The notes beneath the pieces are model-generated. The model searched no databases. It had not been told where the DNA came from and saw only the letters and a program-made list of their open reading frames with translations. From Tepidicaulis marinus (GTDB taxonomy: Bacteria > Pseudomonadota > Alphaproteobacteria > Parvibaculales > Parvibaculaceae): DNA of 64,000 nt. Position 1 is the first letter of the stretch. Each line of letters opens with the position of its first letter. Shown piece after piece: positions 36,224-45,760 of this stretch. The DNA lies in assembly GCF_000739695.1 (NCBI RefSeq), contig NZ_BBIO01000012.1:48026-112025 (forward strand), read 5' to 3'. The position numbers and the translations under genes were made by a program.

Positions 36224-37609
36224 TTATTCAGCGGCGGCAACGCCTGCCGCCTGCAGCGCGGAGCGCTCGGCCTTCAGCCCTTCGGCGATGAGGAACGCGA
36301 GTTCCAGCGCCTGATTGGCGTTAAGGCGCGGGTCGCAGTGCGTGTGATACCGGGAGGAAAGATCGCCCTCCGTAATCGCCTGCGCGCCGCCGATACATTC
36401 GGTGACATCGCGGCCCGTCATTTCAAAATGCACGCCGCCCGCATGGGTGCCTTCGGCCCGGTGCACGGCCATGAATTCCTGCACTTCCGCCAGCACCCGG
36501 TCCACCGGGCGCGTCTTGAAGCCGTTCGAGGCCTTGATCGTATTGCCATGCATGGGATCGCAGGACCAGACGACCTTGCGGCCTTCCTTTTCCACCGCGC
36601 GGATGAGCGCAGGCAGATGCTTTTCGACATTGCCGGCGCCGAAACGGGCGATCAGCGTTAGCCGGCCCGGCTCGTTTTCCGGGTTCAGCGCATCGATGAG
36701 GCGCAGAAGATCGTCGGCTTCCATGGAAGGGCCGCATTTCATGCCGATCGGATTTTTCACGCCGCGGCAGAATTCCACATGCGCATGGTCGGCCTGGCGC
36801 GTGCGGTCGCCGATCCAGAGCATATGGGCGGAGGTGTCGTACCAATCGCCCGTGGTGGAATCGATCCGCGTCATCGCCTGCTCATAGCCCAGAAGCAGCG
36901 CTTCGTGGCTCGTGTAGAATTCCGTCTCGCGCATTTGCGGCGCGGTGTCGCCGTCAATGCCGCAGGCTTTCATGAAGTCGAGCGCTTCGGAAATACGCGT
37001 GGCAAGCTCCTCATAACGCGCGCCTTCCGGGCTGTCGGAAACGAAGCCCAGCGTCCAGCGGTGCACATGATGCAGGTCCGCATAGCCGCCTTTGGCAAAA
37101 GCGCGGATGAGGTTCAGCGTCGCCGCCGCCTGGCTGTATGCCTGGAGCTGGCGGCGCGGGTCGGGCACGCGGGCCGCTTCCGTGAACTCCATGCCGTTGA
37201 TGATGTCGCCGCGGTAGCTGGGCAGTTCCACCCCGTCGATCGTCTCGGTATCGGACGAGCGCGGCTTGGCGAACTGGCCGGCAATACGGCCCACTTTCAC
37301 GACCGGCGAGGAGGCGGCGAAGGTCAGCACCACCGCCATCTGCAACAACACGCGGAACGTGTCGCGGATATTGTCCGGGTGGAATTCGGCAAAGCTTTCC
37401 GCGCAGTCGCCGCCCTGGAGCAGAAACGCGCGCCCTTCACAGACTTCGGCAAGCTCGGCTTTCAGGCTGCGGGCTTCCCCTGCAAAAACCAGCGGCGGAT
37501 AATTGCGCAAGGCCGTTTCGACTGCCTTTACCGCTTCCGCATCCGGATAGGTCGGAACCTGCTTGATAGGTTTCGATCTCCAACTTTCCGGCGTCCATTT
37601 CTCCGCCAT
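36224..37609 (-). CDS. aroG: Class II 3-deoxy-7-phosphoheptulonate synthase
   Basis: 461 residues from the ATG of [14 protein letters not shown], with AAGGAAGAG upstream. Class II (plant-like) signatures are present: [65 protein letters not shown]. The enzyme condenses phosphoenolpyruvate with erythrose 4-phosphate, the first step of the shikimate route. A promoter with TTGGCG and TATATA lies about 140 bases upstream, and a strong hairpin in that leader could affect expression. A terminator follows the stop. Confidence 0.94.
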   Translation of the reverse strand: MAEKWTPESWRSKPIKQVPTYPDAEAVKAVETALRNYPPLVFAGEARSLKAELAEVCEGRAFLLQGGDCAESFAEFHPDNIRDTFRVLLQMAVVLTFAASSPVVKVGRIAGQFAKPRSSDTETIDGVELPSYRGDIINGMEFTEAARVPDPRRQLQAYSQAAATLNLIRAFAKGGYADLHHVHRWTLGFVSDSPEGARYEELATRISEALDFMKACGIDGDTAPQMRETEFYTSHEALLLGYEQAMTRIDSTTGDWYDTSAHMLWIGDRTRQADHAHVEFCRGVKNPIGMKCGPSMEADDLLRLIDALNPENEPGRLTLIARFGAGNVEKHLPALIRAVEKEGRKVVWSCDPMHGNTIKASNGFKTRPVDRVLAEVQEFMAVHRAEGTHAGGVHFEMTGRDVTECIGGAQAITEGDLSSRYHTHCDPRLNANQALELAFLIAEGLKAERSALQAAGVAAAE

Positions 37610-37746
37610 TGGTCTCTTCCTTGTTTCGCTCAACTAAGTCTGGATCACTTAAGTCTTTGATTTTCAAATACAAAGAGGCGCGCAGCCTTGGCCCTCGATA
37701 ACGCTCGAAGGCCCGAACCGCACGCTCCCTGTCAGCTTCACCTTAC

Positions 37747-37775
37747 TATATAGCCCCAAAGAATTCGAACGCCAA
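37747..37775 (-). promoter_or_regulatory. Sigma-70 promoter of aroG
   Basis: On the minus strand TTGGCG, a 17-base spacer and TATATA, followed by GTAAGG. The spacing is ideal, and the box lies about 140 bases before the start codon, leaving a long untranslated leader. Confidence 0.65.
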
Positions 37776-37849
37776 GGCTAAGGGCTTGATTTTATTGGGC
37801 TTGGCATCATCCCGCAGGCTCCCGGCGCGGGCCTCGCCTCTCCTCACCC

Positions 37850-37941
37850 GTCATGGCCAGGTTTATCCGGGCCATCCACGGCAACTTGCCGCAGAGTTTG
37901 CAGGTCTGTCCGTGGATGGCCCGCATAAAGCGGGGCATGAC
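37850..37941. repeat. REP-like composite palindromic element, copy 2 (inverted)
   Basis: Ninety-two bases that, read on the minus strand, run GTCATGCCCCGCTTTATGC to TGGCCATGAC and align with the element at 23620-23709. Both end arms and the inner ATCCACGGA/CCGTGGAT arms are conserved, while the middle 25 bases are not. Confidence 0.8.
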
Positions 37942-37973
37942 AAGAGGAATGAGCCGGTTTCAGTGCCCCGCTA

Positions 37974-39365
37974 CTATTCCGCAGCCTGAGCCGTGGGCGC
38001 GATATAGGGCTCTTTCATGGTCACCAGCTCTTCCGCCGCCGTGGGGTGCACGGCAATCGTGGCGTCGAACTGGGCCTTGGTGGCGCCCATGGTCACGGCA
38101 ATGCCCACCGTCTGGATCATCTCGCCCGAGTAAGGCCCGATCATGTGTACGCCGAGCACCTTGTCGGTCTTCTTCTCGACAATGATTTTCATGAGCGTGC
38201 GCTCGTCCCGGCCCGACAGCGTGTGGAGCATCGGTTTGAAGGTGGATTTGAAGATGGTGACGCCGTCCTCGCCATGGGCGCGGCACGCCTCTTCCTCGGT
38301 CATGCCGACCGTGCCGATTTCCGGATGCGAGAAGACCGCCGTCGGAATGATCGAATGATCGACCTCTTGCGGGTTGTCGTTGAAGACGGTTTCGGCGAAA
38401 GCCGCCCCTTCGCGGATGGCGACGGGCGTCAGATTGGCGCGGTCCGTCACATCGCCCACCGCATAGATATTGTCGATATTCGTTTTGGAGCGGGCATCGA
38501 CCGCGATGGCGCCGGCCTTGTTCAAAATGACGCCGGCTTTTTCAAGACCGAGACCGTCCACTTTCGGCCGCCGGCCCGTTGCATACATCACGCAATCGGT
38601 TTCGTAGCTGTCTCCGTCCTGCAGAATGACCTGCAGGCGCCCGCCTTCCAGCTTCACGATCTCGGCAATATCGGTATTGGTGAGAACGTCGATGCCCTTC
38701 TTGATCATCTCGTCCTGCAGCGTGTCGCGCAGGTCTTCATCGAAGCCGCGCAGAATCTTCGGGCCGCGGTAAAGCTGCACCGTCTTGACGCCGAGCCCAT
38801 TGAAAATACCGGCAAATTCCACCGCGATATAGCCGCCGCCCACAACGGTGATTTCCTTCGGCAGGGTTTCAAGATGAAAAGCCTCGTTGGAGGAAATCGC
38901 GTGCTCGATGCCCGGAATGGCGGGCAGATAAGGCCAGGCGCCCACGGCGATCAGAATCTTGTCCGCCGTCACATCGCGCCCTTCCTGCACCAGGTGCACG
39001 GTATGCGCGTCTTTCAGCTCGGCGCGGCTTTCAATGATCTCGACGCCGGAATTCTTCAGGTTACGGATATAGATGCCGTTCAGCCGGTCGATCTCCCGGT
39101 CTTTATTGGCGATCAGCTTTTCCCAGGAAAAGCGCGCCTCCGGCACCTCCCAGCCATAGCCCGCCGCGTCTTCGAAACTTTCGGCGAAGTGGCTGGCATA
39201 GACGAACAGCTTTTTCGGCACGCAGCCCCGGATGACGCAGGTGCCGCCCACGCGGTATTCCTCGGCAATCGCGACCTTTGCGCCATATTTCGCCGCCATG
39301 CGCGAGGCGCGCACGCCGCCGGAGCCGGCACCAATGACAAAAAGATCGTAATCGTAAGCGCTCAT
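37974..39365 (-). CDS. gor: Glutathione-disulfide reductase
   Basis: 463 residues. FAD loop VIGAGSGGVRASRMAA (10-25) and the redox disulfide C43/C48 in GGTCVIRGCVPKK. The central NADPH motif is GGGYIAVEFAGIF. The dimer-interface catalytic HPTAAEE has His440. The residues around the NADPH loop (RGPKILRGFD) supply arginines for the 2'-phosphate. The enzyme keeps glutathione reduced, serving the two glutathione transferases and the Atm1-type exporter in this window. It follows rpiA on the same strand with 75 bases between. Confidence 0.93.
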   Translation of the reverse strand: MSAYDYDLFVIGAGSGGVRASRMAAKYGAKVAIAEEYRVGGTCVIRGCVPKKLFVYASHFAESFEDAAGYGWEVPEARFSWEKLIANKDREIDRLNGIYIRNLKNSGVEIIESRAELKDAHTVHLVQEGRDVTADKILIAVGAWPYLPAIPGIEHAISSNEAFHLETLPKEITVVGGGYIAVEFAGIFNGLGVKTVQLYRGPKILRGFDEDLRDTLQDEMIKKGIDVLTNTDIAEIVKLEGGRLQVILQDGDSYETDCVMYATGRRPKVDGLGLEKAGVILNKAGAIAVDARSKTNIDNIYAVGDVTDRANLTPVAIREGAAFAETVFNDNPQEVDHSIIPTAVFSHPEIGTVGMTEEEACRAHGEDGVTIFKSTFKPMLHTLSGRDERTLMKIIVEKKTDKVLGVHMIGPYSGEMIQTVGIAVTMGATKAQFDATIAVHPTAAEELVTMKEPYIAPTAQAAE

Positions 39366-39440
39366 CTCAATTTCCTTCGGTCTTCTCGTGCTCTTTAGGC
39401 CGGGCTCTCTGGCAGCCTTGTCTTTGTAAGCGGTTCCGGC

Positions 39441-40139
39441 TTACGGCTTCGGTTCTATCAGATCGGCGCCCTTGTCCGTTCCGACAATGGCAAGAGAAGC
39501 AATCGAGATAAACAATCCGTTATCCACCACACCGGGAATGAGATTGAGCGCGCGGGAAAGCCCGTCCGGATCAGGAATGGCGCCGAACTGGCAGTCATAG
39601 ATGAAATTTTCCGAATCGGTGAGAAAGGGCACGTCATAGTCATCATCGCGCGGCTCGATCGGCCCTTCGCAGCCGAAGGCCCGCGCGGTTTCGGCAATCT
39701 TCATCGCGGTGACGCGCGAGCCGAAGGGAATGACCTCGACGGGAAGCGGAAACTTGCCGAGCGTTTTTACGACTTTGGACGTGTCCGCCAGCACGATCAT
39801 GCGCTTGGAGGCGGTTGCGACGATCTTCTCGCGCAAAAGCGCGCCGCCGCCGCCCTTGATCAGCCGGAGCTGGCTATCAAGCTCATCCGCGCCGTCGAAG
39901 GTAATATCGAGCTCGGGCGTTTCATCGAGATTGGTGAGCGGAATGCCCAGTTCCTCGGCCAGCGCCGCCGTGCGCTCGGAGGTCGGCACGCCGACAACGT
40001 TCAAGCCTTCCGCCACCCGCTCGCCCAGAAGGCGGACGAAATGTTCCGCCGTCGAGCCGGTGCCGAGGCCGAGTTTCATGCCCCCTTCCACGAAATCCAG
40101 GGCGCGGATGGCCGCGTGCCGTTTTTGTGCATCCGACAT
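39441..40139 (-). CDS. rpiA: Ribose-5-phosphate isomerase A
   Basis: 232 residues, the usual size. The substrate loop [16 protein letters not shown] is near residue 20. The active-site blocks TFDGADELD and [14 protein letters not shown] are intact, as is the VEVIPFG stretch. It interconverts ribose 5-phosphate and ribulose 5-phosphate in the pentose phosphate pathway. gor follows; both relate to NADPH and redox supply, though that link is only suggestive. Confidence 0.95.
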   Translation of the reverse strand: MSDAQKRHAAIRALDFVEGGMKLGLGTGSTAEHFVRLLGERVAEGLNVVGVPTSERTAALAEELGIPLTNLDETPELDITFDGADELDSQLRLIKGGGGALLREKIVATASKRMIVLADTSKVVKTLGKFPLPVEVIPFGSRVTAMKIAETARAFGCEGPIEPRDDDYDVPFLTDSENFIYDCQFGAIPDPDGLSRALNLIPGVVDNGLFISIASLAIVGTDKGADLIEPKP

Positions 40140-40194
40140 GAAATCTTCCTCTCAATATGCCGCTCCGGGGCAGCGCCTTCTCTGTCAAGAAAGA

Positions 40195-41649
40195 TCAAAG
40201 CCCTGCCATAGCGACATATTTCACTTCGAGGAATTCCTCAATGCCCCATTGGCCGCCTTCGCGCCCGATGCCGCTTTCCTTCCAGCCGCCAAAGGGGGCG
40301 ACTTCGGTGGAAATCAGTCCCGCATTGACGCCGACAAGCCCGGATTCCAGCGCCTCGGCCACGCGCCAGCAGCGCCCGACATCGCGGGAATAGAAATAGG
40401 AGGCAAGACCGAAAGGCGTGTGATTGGCGAGGCGGATCGCCTCCGCTTCCGTGCTGAAGCGGAAGACGGGCGCGACGGGGCCGAAGGTTTCTTCCCGCGC
40501 GACCAGCATGTCCGAGGTCGCGCCGGAAATGACGGTGGGCTCGTAATAAGTGCCGCCCAGGGCATGGGCCTTGCCGCCGGCCACGACCTTGGCGCCTTTG
40601 GAAGTCGCATCCTTCACATGTTCTTCGACTTTTTCGATGGCTGCCGTGTCGATCAACGGGCCTTGGTTCACGCCGTCCTCAAGGCCATTGCCGACTTTCA
40701 GCGCGCCGACTTTTTCAACGAGCTTTTCAACGAAGGCATCATAGACACCTTCCTGCACGAGAAAGCGGTTCGTGCAGATGCAGGTCTGGCCGGTATTGCG
40801 GTATTTGGAGGCAACCGCCCCTTCCACCGCCGCGTCCACATCCGCATCATCAAAAACGATAAAGGGCGCATTGCCGCCGAGCTCAAGCGAGATTTTCTTC
40901 ATCGTCGCGGCGGATTGTTCCATCAGCTTCTTGCCGACTTCCGTCGAGCCGGTGAAAGTGAGCTTCTTCACCTTGGCATTGGCGGTCAGCTCGCCGCCGA
41001 TTTCGGAGGCCTTGCCGGTCACGATGTTCAACACGCCCTTGGGCAGGCCCGCCCGCTCGCCAAGTTCGGCAAGCGCCAGCGCTGAAAGCGGGGTTTGGCT
41101 GGCCGGTTTGACGACGCAGGTGCAACCGGCGGCAAGCGCGGGGCCCACTTTGCGGGTAATCATGGCGGCGGGGAAATTCCACGGTGTGATCGCGGCAACG
41201 ACACCGACCGGCTGTTTCAGCACCACAATGCGCCGATCATTCGTTGGGGCGGGCACGATGGCGCCGTGCACGCGCTTGGCTTCTTCGCCGTAAAATTCCA
41301 GGAAGGACGCTGCATAGGCGATCTCGCCTTTGGACTCGGCAAGCGGCTTGCCCTGCTCGCTCGTCATCAGCACCGCCAGATCGTCCTGATGTTCCATCAT
41401 CAAATCGAACCAGCGCCGCAAAATCTGCCCGCGTTCCTTGGCCGGGCGCGCCGCCCAGTCCTTGAAGGCCTTTTCCGCCGCGTCGATAGCCGAGCGCACC
41501 TCGCTCGCTCCGAGCGAAGGAACGGCGGCAATCACCTCGCCCGTCGCCGGGTTCGTCACGTCGATCGCGCCTTTTCCGACCCAGGCCCCGTCGATATAGC
41601 AGGCGGTTTTCAGAAGTGACGCGTCTTTCAAGTTCAATGTGCCGCTCAT
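40195..41649 (-). CDS. gabD: NAD(P)-dependent succinate-semialdehyde dehydrogenase
   Basis: 484 residues from the ATG of MSGTLNLKDASLLKTACYIDG, preceded by GGAGAGAGGA. The catalytic cysteine lies in NTGQTCICTNRFLV and the general base in LELGGNAPFIVFDDADVDAAVEG. NADP-binding is in TPWNFPAAMITRKVGPALAAGCT. FTGSTEVGKKLM and the double cysteine CIC are usual for GabD-type enzymes. It oxidises succinate semialdehyde to succinate in 4-aminobutyrate breakdown. No gabT lies in the window. It ends 55 bases before rpiA. Confidence 0.88.
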   Translation of the reverse strand: MSGTLNLKDASLLKTACYIDGAWVGKGAIDVTNPATGEVIAAVPSLGASEVRSAIDAAEKAFKDWAARPAKERGQILRRWFDLMMEHQDDLAVLMTSEQGKPLAESKGEIAYAASFLEFYGEEAKRVHGAIVPAPTNDRRIVVLKQPVGVVAAITPWNFPAAMITRKVGPALAAGCTCVVKPASQTPLSALALAELGERAGLPKGVLNIVTGKASEIGGELTANAKVKKLTFTGSTEVGKKLMEQSAATMKKISLELGGNAPFIVFDDADVDAAVEGAVASKYRNTGQTCICTNRFLVQEGVYDAFVEKLVEKVGALKVGNGLEDGVNQGPLIDTAAIEKVEEHVKDATSKGAKVVAGGKAHALGGTYYEPTVISGATSDMLVAREETFGPVAPVFRFSTEAEAIRLANHTPFGLASYFYSRDVGRCWRVAEALESGLVGVNAGLISTEVAPFGGWKESGIGREGGQWGIEEFLEVKYVAMAGL

Positions 41650-41805
41650 TTGTCCTCTCTCCAGGCGAGGGAATACGTGCAAGGTATTTTCACCTTATCG
41701 CCGCGCCCCCGATCGCCTATGCTGGCGCTTGCGTTAAGATAAATCTATCATGCAGTCTTAACCGCCGCGATGCGGCGCAGCCCCCTATTGATTAATAAAC
41801 TGAGC

Positions 41806-42951
41806 ATGAGCGCCCAAAGTTCCTTTTCAGATACGTATGCCGAAGCCCGCGCCCGTTTCGTGCGCGCGGCGGCGGACGCGGGCGCACAACTTTTCAGCTA
41901 CGAGCACCCTTCCGCCACCGGCCCGATGGGCGAGACGCTTTATCTGGACGCTGCCTGGTTCGGCCCGCGCGATGCCGCTTCCGTGCTGATCAACACCTCC
42001 GGCACCCACGGAGCGGAAGGCTATGGCGGCTCGGCGGCGCAGCTTGCCTGGATCGAGCAGATGGGCCCTGCCTCGCTGCCGCCGGGCACGGCGCTTTTCA
42101 TGATCCATGCGGTGAACCCGTTCGGCTTTGCCTGGGGGCTGAGGGGCACCGAGAACAATGTCGATCTCAACCGCAACTGGCTCGACCATTCAAAGCCCCA
42201 TCCTGCCAATCCGCTTTATGCGGAAGTGCACCCGCTCATGTGCCCGCGCCATATCGACAAGGGCTTTGCCAATGAGCTTGTGATGCAAAGCACGAAGCTG
42301 CTGTCCGTGCATGGGCAATGGGCGCTGGAAGAGGCCATTACCCGCGGCCAGTACACGCATCCGGACGGGTTTCATTTCGGCGGCCTCCGCCCGGAATGGT
42401 CGACGGAGGTGATCAGCGCGCTGGTGCGCCGGGAGCTCTCCCAGGCGCGGCGCGTCGGCTTCATCGATTGGCATTCGGGTCCCGTCGGCAATGGCGAACT
42501 GATTTTCCTTTGCTTCTCCAAACCGGGCTCGGTGGGCTTTGCCCAGGCTTCCGAATGGTGGGGCCCTCGCGCCCTCGACCCGGAGCATGTCAACGCGCTC
42601 TGGGGTTCGAAACGGCCGAGCCGGCGCGGCATCGTCTTCTGGGGCATCGAAAACCTCGTCAAAGACCATGCGGATTTTGCCGGGGCCGTGGTGGAGTTCC
42701 GCTCCGCCCGGGCCAAGGACAATCCGCTCGAAAGCCTGCGGATTTCGCTTCTGGAGCGCTGGCTGCGCTTTGAAGGCGGGTTCAATGCGCCCGAAGCGCC
42801 GCGCTATTTCGAGGAAATCCGCGAGGATTATGCCCCGAGGCGGGAAAGCTGGCGGGAAAACGTCATCACCAATGCGCTCACCACCTATGAGCAGACCCTG
42901 GCCGGGCTCGGCCGCTGGGCCCGGGAAACGGGCTCACTGGCCGCGGACTGA
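41806..42951 (+). CDS. DUF2817 family zinc peptidase (M14-like)
   Basis: 381 residues from the ATG of MSAQSSFSDTYAEARARF; an ATG 12 codons earlier is possible, but family members begin like this. The M14-like zinc site is NTSGTHGAEGYGG (His and Glu) with a later His in IDWHSGPVGNGE. NNVDLNRNW gives the substrate-binding Asn-Arg pair and VVEFRSA the catalytic Glu. No signal peptide is seen, so it appears cytoplasmic. DUF2817 proteins are thought to be carboxypeptidase or amidase enzymes; the substrate is unknown. Confidence 0.85.
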   Translation: MSAQSSFSDTYAEARARFVRAAADAGAQLFSYEHPSATGPMGETLYLDAAWFGPRDAASVLINTSGTHGAEGYGGSAAQLAWIEQMGPASLPPGTALFMIHAVNPFGFAWGLRGTENNVDLNRNWLDHSKPHPANPLYAEVHPLMCPRHIDKGFANELVMQSTKLLSVHGQWALEEAITRGQYTHPDGFHFGGLRPEWSTEVISALVRRELSQARRVGFIDWHSGPVGNGELIFLCFSKPGSVGFAQASEWWGPRALDPEHVNALWGSKRPSRRGIVFWGIENLVKDHADFAGAVVEFRSARAKDNPLESLRISLLERWLRFEGGFNAPEAPRYFEEIREDYAPRRESWRENVITNALTTYEQTLAGLGRWARETGSLAAD

Positions 42952-43036
42952 GCCTTTTAGGCGGCCTTATCCCCTCATTTCCGTCCCATCGTCCCGAAAA
43001 AGGGTGCGCTGCGGCAAATTAGCCGCTTCAAGCCTC

Positions 43037-43065
43037 TTGACGTTAGTTTAGAACAATACTAAATC
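43037..43065 (+). promoter_or_regulatory. Promoter with Irr/Fur-like box for the peroxiredoxin gene
   Basis: TTGACG and TAAATC are 17 bases apart. The spacer contains TTTAGAACAATACTAAA (43047-43063), matching the iron control element TTTAGAA-N3-TTCTAAA at 13 of 14 positions. A regulator bound there would cover the promoter. Confidence 0.55.
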
Positions 43066-43137
43066 GCGTGTAACGGCGGATCTCCTCCCCGCCGATGATG
43101 CGCAACGCGAAATAACAGACATTCCAAGGAGCCATTT

Positions 43138-43743
43138 ATGAGTGTTCTCGTAGGCAAACAAGCCCCGGATTTCACCGCAGCCGCGGTGCTCGCCGACGGT
43201 GAAATCGTCGAAAATTTCAACCTGAAAGAGCATCTGAAGGGCAGCTACGGCATCGTCTTCTTCTACCCGCTCGACTTCACCTTCGTTTGCCCCTCGGAAA
43301 TTCTGGCCTTCTCGAACCGCGTGCCGCAATTCGAAGAGCGCAACACGAAGGTCGTCGCGGTCTCCGTGGACAGCCAGTTCTCGCACTATGCCTGGCGGAA
43401 CACGGCACCTGCCGATGGCGGCCTCGGCCCGGTGAAATTCCCCATGGTGGCCGACATGACCAAGCAGATCGCGCGCGATTATGACGTGCTGATCGAGGAT
43501 GACGGCGTGGCGCTGCGCGGCACGTTCCTCATCGACCGGGAAGGCGTGGTCCGCCACCAGCTCGTCAACGACCTGCCGCTCGGCCGGAACGTGGACGAAG
43601 CCATCCGCCTCGTCGATGCGCTGCAGTTCCACGAAGAGCACGGCGAGGTTTGCCCTGCCGGCTGGAACAAGGGCGATGAAGGCATGAAGGCCGACGCCGA
43701 GGGCGTTGCCTCCTACCTCAAGGAACATGCCGAAGCCCTTTAA
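43138..43743 (+). CDS. Typical 2-Cys peroxiredoxin (AhpC/Prx family)
   Basis: 201 residues. Peroxidatic C51 lies in FYPLDFTFVCPSE and resolving C172 in GEVCPAGW, with the catalytic arginine in the VALRGTFLIDREG region. The C-terminal extension with the resolving cysteine marks the Prx1/Tsa type that uses thioredoxin rather than AhpF. Fittingly, trxB lies next on the same strand. It reduces hydrogen peroxide and organic hydroperoxides in the cytoplasm. A Fur-family box overlaps the promoter. Confidence 0.93.
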   Translation: MSVLVGKQAPDFTAAAVLADGEIVENFNLKEHLKGSYGIVFFYPLDFTFVCPSEILAFSNRVPQFEERNTKVVAVSVDSQFSHYAWRNTAPADGGLGPVKFPMVADMTKQIARDYDVLIEDDGVALRGTFLIDREGVVRHQLVNDLPLGRNVDEAIRLVDALQFHEEHGEVCPAGWNKGDEGMKADAEGVASYLKEHAEAL

Positions 43744-43777
43744 GCGGCTTTAAAGCGCTTTAGCCGCCTTTCGGTAT

Positions 43778-43813
43778 CGGTCCCGGTTCCCTATATTACG
43801 GGAACCGGGACCG
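43778..43813. repeat. Long stem-loop between peroxiredoxin and trxB genes
   Basis: CGGTCCCGGTTCCC, loop TATATTAC, then GGGAACCGGGACCG: a perfect 14-base stem. No U-run follows, so it is not a standard terminator. It lies 35 bases after the peroxiredoxin stop and 92 bases before the trxB start. Confidence 0.7.
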
Positions 43814-43904
43814 GTGACCGGCACAATTGACCGGCCCCGTTGACTGGCTGGGCCGCGTCAAGAGTTTGATTGATCTCCACGCCCCTCGAAAGAATGAGTG
43901 TTCC

Positions 43905-44876
43905 ATGTCCGAGCTACAGCATTCCAAAGTCATCATCATCGGGTCCGGGCCTGCCGGCTATACCGCTGCCGTCTATGCGGCGCGCGCCATGCTGGAGCCG
44001 ACGCTCATTCAAGGCATTCAGCCGGGCGGGCAGCTGACCATTACGACGGATGTCGAAAACTATCCCGGTTTTGCCGATCCCATTCAGGGCCCCTGGCTGA
44101 TGGAGCAGATGGAAGCCCAGGCACGCAATGTCGGCACCAATATGGTTTCCGACACGATCGTGCGCGCCGAGCTTGGCGTCCGCCCCTTCCGCCTTACCGG
44201 TGACAGCGGCACGGTTTACACCTGCGATGCGCTGATCATCGCAACGGGCGCCCAGGCAAAATGGCTCGGCCTTCCGTCCGAAGAAAAGTTCCAGGGCTTC
44301 GGCGTTTCCGCCTGCGCGACCTGCGACGGGTTCTTCTACCGCGGCAAGGAAGTCGTGGTGGTGGGCGGCGGCAACACCGCCGTCGAGGAAGCGCTGTTCC
44401 TGACGAATTTTGCCAGCAAGGTGACGCTCGTGCACCGGCGCGATGAATTGCGCGCAGAAAAAATCCTGCAGGACCGTCTCTTCAATCACGAGAAGATCGA
44501 AGTCGTTTGGGACAGCGCGCTTGAAGAAATTCTGGGCGATGAAGACCCGCTCGGCGTTACCGGCGTGCGTCTGAAAAATCTGAAGACCGGCGAGATTTCC
44601 GAGCGCAAGACGGACGGCGTCTTCATTGCCATCGGCCACAAGCCCGCCGTCGAGCTTTTCGAAGAAGAGCTGGAAACGAAAGAAGGCGGTTATCTGGTCA
44701 CGGCGCCCGATTCCACCGTCACCTCCATTCCCGGCGTTTTTGCCGCCGGCGATGTCACGGACGATGTGTACCGCCAGGCCGTCACGGCGGCAGGCCTCGG
44801 CTGCATGGCCGCGCTCGAAGCCGAGCGTTATATCGCGGCCCAGGAAGCAACACCTGCGAAAGCAGCGGCGGAATAA
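43905..44876 (+). CDS. trxB: Thioredoxin-disulfide reductase
   Basis: 323 residues from MSELQHSKVIIIGSGPAGYT. FAD loop at 10-20, redox-active CATC at 137-140, NADPH loop VVGGGNTAVEEALFL, and the C-terminal FAD contact GVFAAGDVTDDVYRQAVTAAGLGCMAA. The low-molecular-weight TrxR form. It reduces thioredoxin, which in turn supplies the peroxiredoxin encoded just upstream. The gap contains a long stem-loop. Confidence 0.95.
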   Translation: MSELQHSKVIIIGSGPAGYTAAVYAARAMLEPTLIQGIQPGGQLTITTDVENYPGFADPIQGPWLMEQMEAQARNVGTNMVSDTIVRAELGVRPFRLTGDSGTVYTCDALIIATGAQAKWLGLPSEEKFQGFGVSACATCDGFFYRGKEVVVVGGGNTAVEEALFLTNFASKVTLVHRRDELRAEKILQDRLFNHEKIEVVWDSALEEILGDEDPLGVTGVRLKNLKTGEISERKTDGVFIAIGHKPAVELFEEELETKEGGYLVTAPDSTVTSIPGVFAAGDVTDDVYRQAVTAAGLGCMAALEAERYIAAQEATPAKAAAE

Positions 44877-44892
44877 GCTCTACCCAGCCGGA

Positions 44893-45570
44893 TTAAAGTC
44901 CGGCCGACAAAAGATCCGGCAAGGCGCGCATGTCATCAAAGAGATGCGCGCCTTCGCGTTTCAGGCCTTCTGCATCGGTATGCGGATCGCCTGCATAACC
45001 CAGTACCTTCATGCCAGCGGCGATGCCCGCCTGCACGCCGGGCACACTATCCTCGATCACCACGCATGTTTCCGGCGCATGGCCCATTTGCGCGGCGGCA
45101 TGTAAGAAAAGATCGGGCGCGGGCTTACCCTTGCCCACCATATCCGCACTGAAAAGCACATCCTTGACGAAAGGCAAAAGGCCGGAGGAGCCGAGCGTTG
45201 CATGCATCTTCTGGATCTGGCCTGAAGACGCGACGCAAAAAGGATGCGGCAGACCGGCCAGCCATTCGAGCTGCTCGCGCACACCGGCAATCGCCTCGAT
45301 CCCCGCTTCAAAGGCATGCAGCGTTTCTTTGCGCACCACCGCATCGGGCCAATCGGGGGCAAGCTGGCGGCCGAGTTCCGCCTCCACTTCTTCCTGCACG
45401 GAGCTAAGCGAACGGCCGACGAAACGGCGGCGGCACTCGGCATAGGTGATGACGAGGCCGAGATCGGCGAGCAGGCGCACCAGCAATTCATTGGCAACGC
45501 GCTCGGTATCGACCAGCACGCCGTCACAATCGAAAATGATGAGGGAAGCGGAAGGAACGGGTTTCGGCAT
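44893..45570 (-). CDS. HAD family hydrolase (beta-phosphoglucomutase-like)
   Basis: 225 residues. Motif I IFDCDGVLVDTE supplies both aspartates; motif II is CVASSG, motif III GKGKPAPDLFLHAA, and motif IV CVVIEDSVPGVQAG. The helical cap (about 20-85) marks subclass I, close to phosphoglycolate phosphatase and beta-phosphoglucomutase. A phosphatase on a sugar phosphate is likely; the substrate is open. It is convergent with trxB, 16 bases apart. Confidence 0.87.
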   Translation of the reverse strand: MPKPVPSASLIIFDCDGVLVDTERVANELLVRLLADLGLVITYAECRRRFVGRSLSSVQEEVEAELGRQLAPDWPDAVVRKETLHAFEAGIEAIAGVREQLEWLAGLPHPFCVASSGQIQKMHATLGSSGLLPFVKDVLFSADMVGKGKPAPDLFLHAAAQMGHAPETCVVIEDSVPGVQAGIAAGMKVLGYAGDPHTDAEGLKREGAHLFDDMRALPDLLSAGL

Positions 45571-45648
45571 GGGCGCAGTTTAACCGCGCTCCCGCGCCGC
45601 GCCAGTCACATTGCGTGACGCATTGTTTCAGGCGCGCGCCTCTTACTC

Positions 45649-45736
45649 GTCACCCTCAGGCGTGGGCCCAAGGGTCCATGGGAAGCGGCGGTAAGCGGGG
45701 ACGCTGCATGGACCCCGGCTTGGGGGCCGGGGTGAC
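45649..45736. repeat. Composite GTCACC-type palindromic element
   Basis: An 88-base block beginning GTCACCCTCAGGC and ending GCCGGGGTGAC. It contains GGGCCC-type and GTCCATG/CATGGAC inverted arms, with the same end words as the 32217 repeat. It fills the gap between the HAD and msrP genes. Confidence 0.6.
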
Positions 45737-45760
45737 AGCTTCAACATGCCGAAAAACCGG

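Larger units (their letters stand above)
37610..37973. other. 364-base gene-free gap between aroG and gor
   Basis: From the aroG side this gap holds the aroG leader with a stem pairing GGCCTTCGA with TCGAGGGCC on the minus strand (around 37692-37714), and the promoter at 37747-37775. Further on lie about 70 bases with nothing recognised, then the 92-base palindromic element at 37850-37941. No reading frame of note was found. Confidence 0.8.
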
